Shown: piece after piece, positions 26,739 to 35,556 of the stretch
Numbering within the stretch: position 1 is the first letter of the stretch
Layout: the number at the start of each line of letters is the position of its first letter
NCBI RefSeq assembly: GCF_900176285.1
Contig: NZ_FWXF01000003.1
Location: forward strand, 126,501-190,500
From: Desulfacinum hydrothermale DSM 13146
GTDB taxonomy: Bacteria; Desulfobacterota; Syntrophobacteria; Syntrophobacterales; DSM-9756
Direction: 5' to 3'
DNA length: 64,000 nt
Notes under the pieces: model-generated
Seen by the model: only the letters and a program-made list of their open reading frames with translations
Databases searched by the model: none
Told to the model about the DNA's origin: nothing
Position numbers and translations under genes: made by a program

Positions 26739-26765
26739 ATTGCCACGGGCCCACCGCTGATTTCT

Positions 26766-28223
26766 TCACCCTTTCATAACACCCAGGGGTCTCAGCCGAG
26801 CCACCGGCCGGCTGATGCCGGCTCCGTGCACCACGGCCACCACATCGCTCACGTCCTTGTAGGCTTCGGGCATCTCTTCTCTCAAGGTCGCCTTGCCGGC
26901 CGCCATCACAAACACCCCTCTTTGTTCCATCTCCTGGGCAATGCTCCGGCCTTTGGAAGACTTGATGGCCTGGTGGCGGCTGAGCACCCGGCCGGCCCCA
27001 TGGCAAGTACTTCCGAAGGTTTCCGCCATCGCCCGATCGGTTCCCACCAGCACATAGCTGTAACGGCCCATGTCCCCCGGGATGAGCACGGGCTGGCCCA
27101 CGGCCCTGTAGGTGGCGGGCACTTGGGGATGGCCCGCCGCAAAGGCCCGGGTGGCTCCCTTGCGGTGAACGCACAACTTGCGCAGGCGCCCTTCCACGTG
27201 GTGCTCTTCGATCTTGGCCATGTTGTGGCACACGTCATAGAGCAGTCGAAGTCCCAGCCGGTCCGCCGAGGCACCGAAGAACTGCTCAAAGGTCTCGCGC
27301 ACCCAATGGGTGATCATCTGGCGGTTGGCGAAGGCGAAATTGGCCGCCGCTCCCATGGCGCCCAGATAGTCCCGCCCCTCCCGGGATTCCACCGGTGCGC
27401 AGCACAGCTGCTTGTCGGGCAGGGAAATGCCGTACTTGGAGGCGCTCTTGAGCAGCAGTCGAATGTAATCATCACAGACCTGGTGGCCCAAACCCCGGGA
27501 TCCGGTGTGCACAAAGACGGTGATCTGGCCCAGGTGGAGTCCGAAGACCCGAGCCACCTGGGGATCCAACACCTCTTCCACCACTCCCACTTCCACGAAA
27601 TGATTTCCCGAGCCCAAGGTGCCCAGTTGAGAGCGGCCCCGTTCCCGGGCCCTGGGGGACACTTTGGACGGATCGGCCCAGGGGATGGATCCCCCTTCTT
27701 CGATCTTTTCCAGATCGGAAGGGTCTCCAAAGCCCTTGGACACCGCCCAGGCGGCCCCTTGGAGCAGCACGCGATCCAGTTCGGCGTCTTTGAGTTTCAT
27801 ATCCTTGCGGGAGGAACCCACGCCGGAAGGGATATTTCGAAAAAGGGCGCAAACCAGGTCCTTGATCCTTTCGCCTCCCACCTCGTCCAATGTGAGCTGA
27901 GTGGTCATAAGCCGGACACCGCAGTTGATGTCATAGCCCACTCCTCCGGGGGAAACCACGCCCTCCTCCACGCTGAAGGCCGCCACCCCGCCGATGGGAA
28001 AGCCGTAACCCCAGTGGATGTCCGGCATGGCCATGGACGAGCCCACGATCCCGGGAAGACAGGCCACGTTGCTCACCTGCTCCAAAGCCTGTTCTTCCCG
28101 GATCGAGGCCATCATCCTTTCCGTGGCATAGACCAAACCGTCCGTCTTCATGTTCCCCTGGCGCGGAATCTTCCAACGCCACGGGTCCAATCGCTCCACA
28201 TTCCATCCCTTCTTGGCCGCCAT
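26766..28223 (-). CDS. rtcB: RtcB RNA 3'-phosphate / 5'-OH ligase
   Basis: 485-residue GTP-dependent RNA ligase that joins 2',3'-cyclic phosphate or 3'-phosphate ends to 5'-OH ends; in bacteria it serves RNA repair. Motifs: MPDIHWGYGFPIGG, the metal-binding cysteine in GYDINCGVR, LGSGNHFVEVG, HTGSRGLGHQV and the guanylate-accepting region STCHGAGRVLSR with IPGDMGRYSYVL. Length is typical. The ATG at 28223 (MAAKKGWN) has GGGAGGAGG five bases upstream and is preferred over a start 17 codons earlier that would overlap archease. It follows archease by about 43 bases. Confidence 0.96.
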   Translation of the reverse strand: MAAKKGWNVERLDPWRWKIPRQGNMKTDGLVYATERMMASIREEQALEQVSNVACLPGIVGSSMAMPDIHWGYGFPIGGVAAFSVEEGVVSPGGVGYDINCGVRLMTTQLTLDEVGGERIKDLVCALFRNIPSGVGSSRKDMKLKDAELDRVLLQGAAWAVSKGFGDPSDLEKIEEGGSIPWADPSKVSPRARERGRSQLGTLGSGNHFVEVGVVEEVLDPQVARVFGLHLGQITVFVHTGSRGLGHQVCDDYIRLLLKSASKYGISLPDKQLCCAPVESREGRDYLGAMGAAANFAFANRQMITHWVRETFEQFFGASADRLGLRLLYDVCHNMAKIEEHHVEGRLRKLCVHRKGATRAFAAGHPQVPATYRAVGQPVLIPGDMGRYSYVLVGTDRAMAETFGSTCHGAGRVLSRHQAIKSSKGRSIAQEMEQRGVFVMAAGKATLREEMPEAYKDVSDVVAVVHGAGISRPVARLRPLGVMKG

Positions 28224-28266
28224 GTTGCCTCCTCCCAACTTATAAGCCCGTTCCCGGACCGAAGGT

Positions 28267-28713
28267 TCACACATCGAAGATCACCTGAGCGTGCCACCCG
28301 TGCGCGTCTTGTTCCACTTTCAGTTGATGGTAGGTAACCGCCTTGTAGAGCAATTGTAACTCGTGACGATCAAAATCCAGGCGTTCGCCGCCGATTTGTC
28401 CGCGAAGCCGCCAGGTCTTCCCCTCTTCCAGATGGACGTGAACGGACCTCCCTAAAAAGGCCTCGGTTTCGAACAAGAAGAGGAGCTCGGAAAGCCATGC
28501 CACCAGCAGTTCGTCCAGAGCCGCCGCCTCCAGTGCCACACCCTTGCGCTCCCGGTCTTCCACTCGGGTGCGATCCACCATGAGTTCATAGAAGGCGTGC
28601 GCCGCCACCTGGAAGAGCTCCTCAAGGCTGCGGGCCCGAAGCCTCAGTCCCACATCCGCCGTATGGTCCAACAGCTCGTAACCGGCCGATACCCGTGGAT
28701 GCCTTCTATCCAA
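28267..28713 (-). CDS. Archease, RtcB activator
   Basis: 148-residue protein of the archease family, which speeds the guanylylation and multiple turnover of RtcB. The family signature opens the protein: GYELLDHTADVGLRLRA (about 11-27), with the metal-binding aspartates, and it ends with HQLKVEQDAHGWHAQVIFDV, the usual C-terminal HxL...VIFDV. The start is TTG at 28713 with AAGGAGG five bases upstream. Being first in a two-gene unit with rtcB supports the functional pairing. Confidence 0.92.
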   Translation of the reverse strand: MDRRHPRVSAGYELLDHTADVGLRLRARSLEELFQVAAHAFYELMVDRTRVEDRERKGVALEAAALDELLVAWLSELLFLFETEAFLGRSVHVHLEEGKTWRLRGQIGGERLDFDRHELQLLYKAVTYHQLKVEQDAHGWHAQVIFDV

Positions 28714-28893
28714 GACCGCCTCCTTCCTCCCGATGCCTTTTTTGACTCACGGCGTTCCGGCACAAGCTCCCAGCCGTCCCCAGGTGATGCGGGCCACGCG
28801 TCATGGGCGGACCGTGACCCGCACCCAAGAATCCCTATCAACTGGAGGGGAAAAAGAGAAGCGGATATGGTCCCAAGGCCGAGCAATTATCCC

Positions 28894-28922
28894 TTGACTT
28901 CATGCGGCCTCATCATTACACT
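28894..28922 (+). promoter_or_regulatory. Sigma-70 promoter for tRNA-Gly and the rimP-nusA operon
   Basis: TTGACT (5 of 6), exactly 17 bases, then TACACT (4 of 6). The predicted start is near 28929, some 14 bases before the tRNA. Confidence 0.65.
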
Positions 28923-28942
28923 TCGCATGCTGTGGCGGATGG

Positions 28943-29018
28943 GCGGGCATAGCTCAGTTGGTAGAGCACGAGCTTCCCAAGCTTGGGGTCGCGGGTTCGA
29001 GTCCCGTTGCCCGCTCCA
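28943..29018 (+). tRNA. tRNA-Gly (anticodon CCC)
   Basis: 76 bases including encoded CCA. Acceptor GCGGGCA pairs with TGCCCGC. The D stem is GCTC/GAGC, the anticodon stem CGAGC/GCTTG around loop TTCCCAA, and the T arm carries TTCGAGT. Anticodon CCC reads GGG codons. Confidence 0.97.
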
Positions 29019-29171
29019 GCAGCCCACAAGGCGCTCACCCTTCCAGAAGCGGAAGGCTTCCCTTATTGAGGTTGGCGTTGGGCCCGGCAAGCAGGGCACG
29101 CGCTGACTTCGATTGGTGGATGACGATGTTCAACTCGGTCTTTTGCGAACGCAGTTGGGTTTTGCACTAAA

Positions 29172-29247
29172 GCCGGATCTCCACTGATCATTCGTCTGCT
29201 ACTGGAAGTGGGCAAGTTGCCCACTTTTTTTTTGTAGCAGATCCGGC
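29172..29247 (+). promoter_or_regulatory. Nested hairpin leader upstream of rimP (possible attenuator)
   Basis: Three nested pairings: GCCGGATCT (29172-29180) with AGATCCGGC (29239-29247), TCTGCTAC (29195-29202) with GTAGCAGA (29234-29241), and the terminator hairpin inside. The two outer 3' arms overlap by three bases, so both cannot form completely. The rimP start codon is 16 bases downstream. Confidence 0.45.
29208..29233 (+). terminator. Rho-independent terminator between tRNA-Gly and rimP
   Basis: GTGGGC-AAGTT-GCCCAC followed by nine T residues, a textbook intrinsic terminator. It ends the tRNA transcript and would also throttle read-through into rimP-nusA, whose start lies 30 bases further on. 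Confidence 0.9.
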
Positions 29248-29262
29248 GATGGGAAAGCATGG

Positions 29263-29760
29263 ATGACGGGCACAAAAAAAGCGGAGGACAGATCCCGGCA
29301 GGTTGTTGAGCGCCTTTGGTCCCTGGCCACGCCGGTGATTCGGGCCGAAGGAATGGACCTGATCGAGGTGGAATACCGGCGCGAGAGTCACGGCTGGGTG
29401 CTGCGGCTTTTCGTGGACCGGGAGGAAGGGATCACCGTGGAAGATTGCGCCCTGGTGAGCCGGGTGGTGAGCGATCTTCTGGATGTGGAAGATCCCATTT
29501 CCGGCCCCTATCACCTGGAGGTCTCTTCGCCCGGGCTGGACCGCCCTTTGCGAAAGTGGGAGCACTTTCGGGATCACACGGGTCAAGTCGTTTCCGTACG
29601 AACCCGCGAGGCACTGGAAGGGCGACGAAACTTCAAAGGAACGCTCCGGAATGCCTGCCCCGAGACGATTCAGGTGGAATGCGATGGGACCGTTCATGAG
29701 ATTGCCATAGACAACATAGAAAGGGCCCGGCTGCGCTACTTCGATTCGCAGAGACTTTGA
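29263..29760 (+). CDS. rimP: Ribosome maturation factor RimP
   Basis: 165-residue factor for 30S subunit maturation. The two-domain layout is clear: an alpha/beta N-domain with MDLIEVEYRRESHGWVLRLFVD and EDCALVSRVVSDLLDVEDPI, the conserved YHLEVSSPGLDRPL linker, and a C-terminal Sm-like barrel ending IDNIERARL. It opens the rimP-nusA-infB operon. An ATG four bases upstream is out of frame, so 29263 is the only ATG that fits. Confidence 0.95.
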   Translation: MTGTKKAEDRSRQVVERLWSLATPVIRAEGMDLIEVEYRRESHGWVLRLFVDREEGITVEDCALVSRVVSDLLDVEDPISGPYHLEVSSPGLDRPLRKWEHFRDHTGQVVSVRTREALEGRRNFKGTLRNACPETIQVECDGTVHEIAIDNIERARLRYFDSQRL

Positions 29761-29841
29761 AGGCCACGCGAACCATCGCACCCACTCACGGGGTCGGCAC
29801 CGGGCGTGCGAAGAAAGGACCTTTCGGGGAGATAACAGATT

Positions 29842-31257
29842 ATGGACAGGGAACCTCTCAAGCGGTTGGTCGACCAGGTAAGTCGCGAAAAGGGAATCGA
29901 CCGCACCGTTCTGATCGAAGCCTTGGAGGAAGCCGTCAAATCGGCCGTCAAGAAGCGCTATGGGTCCAAGATCGACGTTGAAGTGAGCTTCAACGAAGAG
30001 TTCGGGGAAATGGAGGCCTTTCTTTTCAAGGAAGTGGTGGAAACGGTCACCGACCCGGACAAGGAGATCTCCCTGGCGGAGGCTCAAGCGCTGGATCCCG
30101 AAAGCGAACTGGGCGACGAGCTGGGCATCCGCATGGACACGGACACCCTGGGGCGCATCGCGGCCCAGTCCGCCAAGCAGGTCATCATTCAGAAGATGAA
30201 AGATGCCGAACGGGAGGCCACCTACGAAGAATACAAGGACCGCCGGCGGGAGATCATCACCGGCATCGTGCAGCGGGTGGATCGCTCCGGGATCATCGTC
30301 AATTTGGGCCGTGCCGAAGCCATCCTGCCCGTCAAGGAACAGATCCCCCGCGAGATCTACCGCCAGGGAGACCGAATCCGGGCGTACATCCTCGATGTCA
30401 AAAAGATCACCAAGGGCCCCCAGATCATTCTGAGCCGGACCCATCCGGATTTTCTCATCCAGCTCTTCCGCATGGAAGTGCCGGAAGTGGCGGACGGGAC
30501 GGTGAGCATTCTGGCGGCGGCTCGGGAACCAGGCTCCCGCGCCAAGATCGCCGTCGTCTCCCGCGACCCGAACGTGGACCCGGTGGGAGCCTGCGTGGGT
30601 ATGAAGGGATCTCGGGTCCAGGCGGTGGTCCAGGAGCTGCGCGGTGAAAGGATCGACATCGTGCCCTGGAACATGGATCCCGCCAAGTTCGTGGTGAACG
30701 CGCTGGCGCCGGCCATCATCACCAAGGTGATCATCGATCAGACAAACAAGAGCATGGAAGTGGTGGTGCCGGATGATCAGCTGTCCCTGGCCATTGGACG
30801 GCGCGGCCAGAACGTGCGGCTCGCTTCCCGGATCACCGGCTGGCACATCGACGTGAAGAGCGAAGCGCGCTACGAGAGACAAAAGCAGGCAGGCTACCAG
30901 TCGCTCCTTCACGTTGACGATCTGAGCGAAGAGATGGCCGATCGGCTCTACGAGGCGGGCATCACCTCCTTGGAAGAGTTTTGCGAAGCGGACTTGGAAG
31001 AGCTCCAGTCCATCATCGACCTTTCCGAGGCGGCTCTGGCGGCCATGCAGACCCAGGCCAGGGAGCTTCTGGAGTACGGATTCCACGACCAAGACGAGTG
31101 GGACGACGAGATGGAAGCCCCCGTGGAGGAAGAGGAGACGGTGGAGGAATCCGCCGAGCCGGCGGAGGCTCCTCCCATGGAAGAGGAAGCCATGGACGAC
31201 CCGGGCGATGAGATTCCCGAGGAGTCCCAAACCTCGCAGGACGGGAGCCGCGACTGA
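29842..31257 (+). CDS. nusA: Transcription termination/antitermination factor NusA
   Basis: 471-residue RNA-polymerase-binding factor. Order: N-terminal polymerase-binding domain (about 1-125), S1 domain (about 130-200, GIVQRVDRSGIIVNLGRAEAILP), two KH domains (about 230-345, with VGACVGMKGSRVQ and LAIGRRGQNVRLA), a helix-hairpin-helix acidic repeat (about 355-425), then a very acidic tail of about 45 residues rich in glutamate. One acidic repeat rather than the two of E. coli. It follows rimP by about 80 bases and precedes ylxR with two bases between. Confidence 0.96.
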   Translation: MDREPLKRLVDQVSREKGIDRTVLIEALEEAVKSAVKKRYGSKIDVEVSFNEEFGEMEAFLFKEVVETVTDPDKEISLAEAQALDPESELGDELGIRMDTDTLGRIAAQSAKQVIIQKMKDAEREATYEEYKDRRREIITGIVQRVDRSGIIVNLGRAEAILPVKEQIPREIYRQGDRIRAYILDVKKITKGPQIILSRTHPDFLIQLFRMEVPEVADGTVSILAAAREPGSRAKIAVVSRDPNVDPVGACVGMKGSRVQAVVQELRGERIDIVPWNMDPAKFVVNALAPAIITKVIIDQTNKSMEVVVPDDQLSLAIGRRGQNVRLASRITGWHIDVKSEARYERQKQAGYQSLLHVDDLSEEMADRLYEAGITSLEEFCEADLEELQSIIDLSEAALAAMQTQARELLEYGFHDQDEWDDEMEAPVEEEETVEESAEPAEAPPMEEEAMDDPGDEIPEESQTSQDGSRD

Positions 31258-31259
31258 GT

Positions 31260-31565
31260 GTGGGACGAACGCACCATATCCCTCATCGAACCTGCCTGGT
31301 TTGCCGATCCCGGCAGCCCAAGGCCACGCTCCTGCGCCTGGCGCTGGACGAGCGGGGCCGGGTGGTTCCGGATCCGCGCCAGGTCCACCCGGGCCGGGGC
31401 GCCTATGTGTGCCGTGACTGTCTGGGAGGTCTGGCCTTTGACAGGCGCATCCAGAGGGCCTTCCGGGGCCGGGCCACCAGCCTATCTCCACTCCTGCAAC
31501 GTTGGATTGGAGACCGGGACGAGACGCCCCCGGACGGCGGCTTTCAGGAGGACACACAACCATGA
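31260..31565 (+). CDS. ylxR: YlxR-family nucleic-acid-binding protein (DUF448)
   Basis: 101-residue small basic protein, typical partner of nusA and infB. Family marks are RTCLVCRSRQPKATLLRLA near the N-terminus and GRGAYVCRDCL. In other bacteria YlxR binds RNA or acts in transcription control. The start is GTG at 31260, two bases after the nusA stop codon, so its translation is probably coupled. Confidence 0.9.
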   Translation: MGRTHHIPHRTCLVCRSRQPKATLLRLALDERGRVVPDPRQVHPGRGAYVCRDCLGGLAFDRRIQRAFRGRATSLSPLLQRWIGDRDETPPDGGFQEDTQP

Positions 31566-31638
31566 ACGCGTAACGGAATGGAAACAGGCCGCTAGGCGGC
31601 TTGCATAGAAAGTGTTTGGACACAGGGGGGACGGTTGC

Positions 31639-34539
31639 ATGGCACGAGTCAGGGTGCATGAATTAGCAAAAGAATTGGGAATGAACAGCAAGGAGCTCAT
31701 TGATCGGATCCTCAAACTGGGCATCCCGGTCAAGAACCACATGAGCGCCTTGGACGATTCGGCGGTGACCAAGATCCGCGCGCATCTTCAGGCGGGAACT
31801 CCCGAGAAGGTGGAAGAAAAGCGTATCGGTCGGCGTGTCATCCGCAGAAGAAAGAAGGCGGAAGAACCCAAACCGGCGCCGGCCGAACCGCAACCTGAAC
31901 CCGTGGAGGTCTCCGCAGAGGCGCCGCCCATCCAGGAGCACGGCCGGGAGGAACCGCCCGCGGCAGAGGCGGTGGAAATCTCCCCGGCGGAAGCCGAGCC
32001 GGAAACGCCCCCCGCGCCTGAAGAGGCTCCCTCCACCGAGACAGCCGCGCCGGAGGCAGCACCGGAGATGCCGGTAGCGCCCGAACCTCACGCAGCCCCC
32101 CCCACTGCGGAGGAAACGGACGCCGCGGCGATCGCCCCCCCCCAAGTCGCCACCCCAGAGGCCTCGGAACCCGAACCGGCCCCTTCCACCCCCGAACCCG
32201 CCGAGCCGAGCGCGGAAGGCGTCCCGGAAGAGGCCATGCCGGCCGATACCCCGCCGGTAACGGAGGCGGCCCCGGAGCCGGCAGCGCCACCACAGGAAGC
32301 GCCCGAACCGACAACGGACAAGGAAGCGGTCCCGGAAGAACAGCCGGCCCAAGAGGCGCCCCAAGAGGCGGCAAAAGAAGGTCCTGCCGAAGAGGAGGAG
32401 GACCGCGCCAAAAAGAAGAAGGGCAAGCGGCGCAAACGCAAGCGGCGTAAAGACGAGCCGGCCAAGATCATCCGTTTGCCGGAGCTCATACCGGGTGAGG
32501 CGGAGGAAGAACCGGAGATCCCCGCTCCCGCGGCCCGCTTCGCTCCGGACGAACAGGTGAGCCGCGAGCCTTTGCGAAAGAAGAAGGTCCGAAGCGACAA
32601 AGAGGATGCAGGCAAACGCCCGCGCCGGGCCCGCAAGGAAGTGGTGGGCCGCGAAGACCTTTATTCCAAAAAAGAGCTGAGGGCCCAGGCGGAAAGGGGC
32701 CGCGGGGCCTCCAAGAAGGGAGCGCCCAAAGAGGCGCCAAAGCCGGCCGCCACCGTCCCCAAAGCCGCCAAGCGCCGCATCCGCATCGATGAGGCCATCA
32801 CGGTGGCCAATCTGGCCAAGCAGATGGGCGTCAAGGCCACGGAGATCATCAAGAAGCTGCTGCTTCTGGGGCTTCCGGCCAACATCAACCAGGCCATCGA
32901 CTTCGACGCCGCGGCCCTGGTGGCCTCCGAGTTCGGCTATGAAGTGGAAAAGGCGGGATTCGAGGAAGAAGACATCCTGCAGGCCACGGAAGACAAGCCC
33001 GAAGACCTGCAGCCCCGTCCCCCCGTGGTCACGGTCATGGGCCATGTGGACCACGGAAAAACCTCGCTGCTGGACGCCATCCGCCATACCAACGTGATCG
33101 ACGGAGAGGCGGGCGGCATTACCCAGCACATCGGCGCCTACTTTGTGGAGATGGATGGCGGGCGCATCACCTTCCTGGACACGCCGGGCCACGAAGCCTT
33201 CACGGCCATGCGCGCCCGTGGCGCCAAGGTCACCGACCTGGTCATCCTGGTGGTGGCCGCCGACGACGGCGTGATGCAGCAAACCATCGAGGCCATCAAC
33301 CACTCCAAGGCGGCCCAGGTGCCCATCATGGTGGCCATCAACAAGATCGACAAACCCAACGCCAACGTGGACCGGGTGAAGAGGGAGCTGGCCGAACACG
33401 GCCTCATTCCCGAAGAATGGGGCGGCGATACCACCATGGTGGAGATTTCGGCCAAGAAGCGCATGGGCATCGAGGAGCTGATGGAGATGGTGCTGCTCCA
33501 AGCCGAGCTCCTGGAACTGAAGGCCAACCCCAACAAGCCCGCCAGGGGCCGGGTCATTGAGGCCAAGCTGGACAAAGGCCGCGGCCCGGTGGCCACCGTG
33601 CTGGTCCAGGAAGGCACGCTTCGCGAAGGCGACGTCTATGTGTGCGGCACCTACTTCGGCAGGGTGCGCAGCCTGTTCGACGACAAGGGCCGGCGCATTT
33701 CGGAGGCCGGCCCGTCGGTGCCCGTGGAGGTCCTGGGTCTGTCGGGAGTGCCCAACGCCGGAGATGACTTCATCGTGCTGGCCGACGAAAAGCAGGCCAA
33801 ACAGGTGGCGGAACACCGCCAGATGAAACATCGGGAAAAGGAGTTGAGCCGGTCCACCAAGGTGACCTTGGAGCGACTCTACGAACAGATCCAGGAAGGC
33901 CAGATCAAGGAAGTCAACGTCATCCTGAAATCCGACGTTCAGGGCTCCCTGGAAGCCATTCGGGATTCGATCCAGAAGCTTTCCACCCAGGAGGTGAAAG
34001 TTTCTTTGATCCATGCCGGAACCGGCGCCATCTCCGAAGGCGATGTGATGCTGGCCTCGGCGTCCAACGCCATCATCATCGGCTTCAATGTGCGGGCAGA
34101 CGCCAAGGCACAGGAGCTGGCCGAGCAGGAACAGGTGGACATCCGCTACTACGACGTCATCTACCAGATCATCAGCGACATCAAGGAAGCCATGGTGGGC
34201 CTTCTGGAGCCCGACTACCGGGAAGAGGTGCTGGGCCGGGTCGAAGTGCGTCAGACCTTCCACATCTCCCGCATCGGTACCGTTGCCGGCTGTTATGTGA
34301 CCGACGGCAAAGTGGAGCGCAACGCCAAGGTCCGCCTCATTCGGGATGGCGTGGTGGTGTGGGACGGCAAACTGGCCTCGCTGAAACGCTTCAAGGACGA
34401 CGTCCGGGAGGTCAGCGCGGGCTTCGAGTGCGGCATCACCATCGAGAACTTCAATGACATCAAGGTGGGGGACCAAATCGAAGTGTACAAGATGGTGGAG
34501 GTGAAGCCGACCCTCGGTCCGGAGGATGGAAACGCGTAG
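31639..34539 (+). CDS. infB: Translation initiation factor IF-2
   Basis: 966-residue GTPase that places initiator tRNA on the 30S subunit. It has an IF2N helix bundle (about 1-50), a long low-complexity Ala/Pro/Glu linker (about 60-260), a basic stretch, a second IF2N-like domain (about 375-425), then the G domain: [13 protein letters not shown] (P-loop near 468), DTPGHEAF (near 514) and NKIDKPNA (near 567). Domains II, III and the fMet-tRNA-binding C2 domain follow. The ATG at 31639 with a G-rich site upstream is preferred to GTG nine codons earlier. The stop TAG is also the first triplet of a dispersed repeat. Confidence 0.97.
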   Translation: MARVRVHELAKELGMNSKELIDRILKLGIPVKNHMSALDDSAVTKIRAHLQAGTPEKVEEKRIGRRVIRRRKKAEEPKPAPAEPQPEPVEVSAEAPPIQEHGREEPPAAEAVEISPAEAEPETPPAPEEAPSTETAAPEAAPEMPVAPEPHAAPPTAEETDAAAIAPPQVATPEASEPEPAPSTPEPAEPSAEGVPEEAMPADTPPVTEAAPEPAAPPQEAPEPTTDKEAVPEEQPAQEAPQEAAKEGPAEEEEDRAKKKKGKRRKRKRRKDEPAKIIRLPELIPGEAEEEPEIPAPAARFAPDEQVSREPLRKKKVRSDKEDAGKRPRRARKEVVGREDLYSKKELRAQAERGRGASKKGAPKEAPKPAATVPKAAKRRIRIDEAITVANLAKQMGVKATEIIKKLLLLGLPANINQAIDFDAAALVASEFGYEVEKAGFEEEDILQATEDKPEDLQPRPPVVTVMGHVDHGKTSLLDAIRHTNVIDGEAGGITQHIGAYFVEMDGGRITFLDTPGHEAFTAMRARGAKVTDLVILVVAADDGVMQQTIEAINHSKAAQVPIMVAINKIDKPNANVDRVKRELAEHGLIPEEWGGDTTMVEISAKKRMGIEELMEMVLLQAELLELKANPNKPARGRVIEAKLDKGRGPVATVLVQEGTLREGDVYVCGTYFGRVRSLFDDKGRRISEAGPSVPVEVLGLSGVPNAGDDFIVLADEKQAKQVAEHRQMKHREKELSRSTKVTLERLYEQIQEGQIKEVNVILKSDVQGSLEAIRDSIQKLSTQEVKVSLIHAGTGAISEGDVMLASASNAIIIGFNVRADAKAQELAEQEQVDIRYYDVIYQIISDIKEAMVGLLEPDYREEVLGRVEVRQTFHISRIGTVAGCYVTDGKVERNAKVRLIRDGVVVWDGKLASLKRFKDDVREVSAGFECGITIENFNDIKVGDQIEVYKMVEVKPTLGPEDGNA

Positions 34540-34752
34540 GAGCTTGCCTGGAAACGCCAGGTTGCTCCCTTCTTGTACGGACGAAGGCTTGGGACTGCCA
34601 GGCGGGCCCGTGCCGCCGGCCTGGCCATGCCGCCGTAGGGCGGGTTCCGAACCCGCCCCCACACGGCGCAAACGGAGCCAGAAGGCAGAGCGGAATTTCA
34701 GCCGGTCAGAAATCCCCCAAAAGGCCGCAAGGCCATTGTGGGACAGGCTCCA
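34537..34752. repeat. Dispersed fold-back repeat, copy 1
   Basis: Starts at the infB stop codon (TAGGAGCTTGCC...) and ends ...GGGACAGGCTCC. The centre is the palindrome GGGCGGGTTC/GAACCCGCCC (34638-34658). The right arm (about 34690-34752: GAATTTCA, GGTCAGAAA, AAAAGGCC, GGCCATTGT) is the reverse complement of the left arm of copy 4, showing that the two ends of the element are versions of one another. Confidence 0.7.
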
Positions 34753-34894
34753 AGGCCTTGTGCGAGACTTTCCAAGCGCGTCGCTTGCGCCGAGAGGGGG
34801 AGCCCTCAAGCGCGGGCTGAAATTCCGGATCTCCGTTGTCACGACGACGCGTGGCGCCGGGGATGGCGAACGCCAGGCATTGAAGGAAACGCGC

Positions 34895-35188
34895 ATGTCG
34901 GTGACCGTAGGGATCGCCCGTATTACGTTCAGGCTCCATGACAACCACTCCCTCAAGGGCAAGCGCAAGGTGGTCAAGAGCCTGATCGAGAAGAGCCGGC
35001 ATCGGTTCCAGGTCTCCATCGCCGAGGTGGAAGATCTGGACGTGTACCAGCGGGCGACACTGGGAGTGGCCGTCATCGGGAACAACTCCCGCGTGCTCAA
35101 CTCCCTCCTGGACCGCGTCATCGATTACATGGAATCCCTGGGGTTGGCGGACCTGGAGGATTCGGACATTGAATTGATCTCCCTATGA
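34895..35188 (+). CDS. DUF503 (YlxP-like) protein
   Basis: 97-residue protein of the DUF503 family, a small ferredoxin-like-fold protein regularly found between infB and rbfA. Signature: ITFRLHDNHSLKGKRKVVKSLIEKSRHRF and the later VIGNNSRVLNSLLDRVIDYME. The family's role is unproven; context suggests ribosome or RNA work. The ATG at 34895 has AAGGA seven bases upstream. The 350-base gap to infB is filled mostly by a dispersed repeat, unusual within this otherwise tight operon. Confidence 0.9.
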   Translation: MSVTVGIARITFRLHDNHSLKGKRKVVKSLIEKSRHRFQVSIAEVEDLDVYQRATLGVAVIGNNSRVLNSLLDRVIDYMESLGLADLEDSDIELISL

Positions 35189-35208
35189 GCGGAGGTCTGT
35201 GAGGAACC

Positions 35209-35556
35209 ATGGAATACAAAAGAGCGGATCGCGTGGCAGATGTGTTGCAACGCACCATTGCCGAATTGCTCTATCGGCGCGTGCGCGATCCCCGACTGAC
35301 CAAGATCACCATCACCGGCGTGAAGCTGAGCGACGACTTGCGATACGCCAAGGTCTTCTATTGCATGACGGGGACAGTCGAGGAACGCGACCAGGCGGCG
35401 GCGGCCCTGGACAAGGCCACGCCCTTCATCCGCCGGGAAGTGGGGCAACGGGTCCACATGAAGTACTTGCCCACCCTGACGTTCCTTTACGACGAATCTT
35501 TCGATTACGGCGAAAAGATCGAGCGGCTTTTGCATGAGTTGCGCCACGATGAATGA
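35209..35556 (+). CDS. rbfA: Ribosome-binding factor A
   Basis: 115-residue KH-fold factor needed for 16S rRNA 5'-end maturation and 30S assembly. Family stretches: ADRVADVLQRTIAELLYRRVRDPRL, VKLSDDLRYAKVFY and VHMKYLPTLTFLYDESFDYGEKIERLL. It lies 20 bases after DUF503 and its end overlaps the DHH phosphoesterase start by eight bases. Confidence 0.96.
   Translation: MEYKRADRVADVLQRTIAELLYRRVRDPRLTKITITGVKLSDDLRYAKVFYCMTGTVEERDQAAAALDKATPFIRREVGQRVHMKYLPTLTFLYDESFDYGEKIERLLHELRHDE

Noticed and set aside
28224-28274. 17-codon longer RtcB start
   Set aside because: It would overlap archease, while the ATG at 28223 has a near-perfect ribosome site.
31663-35121. 1152-codon open frame on the minus strand opposite infB
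   Set aside because: A shadow of infB caused by high GC codon bias; composition is Arg/His/Leu-rich with no family resemblance, while the plus-strand frame is unmistakable IF-2.
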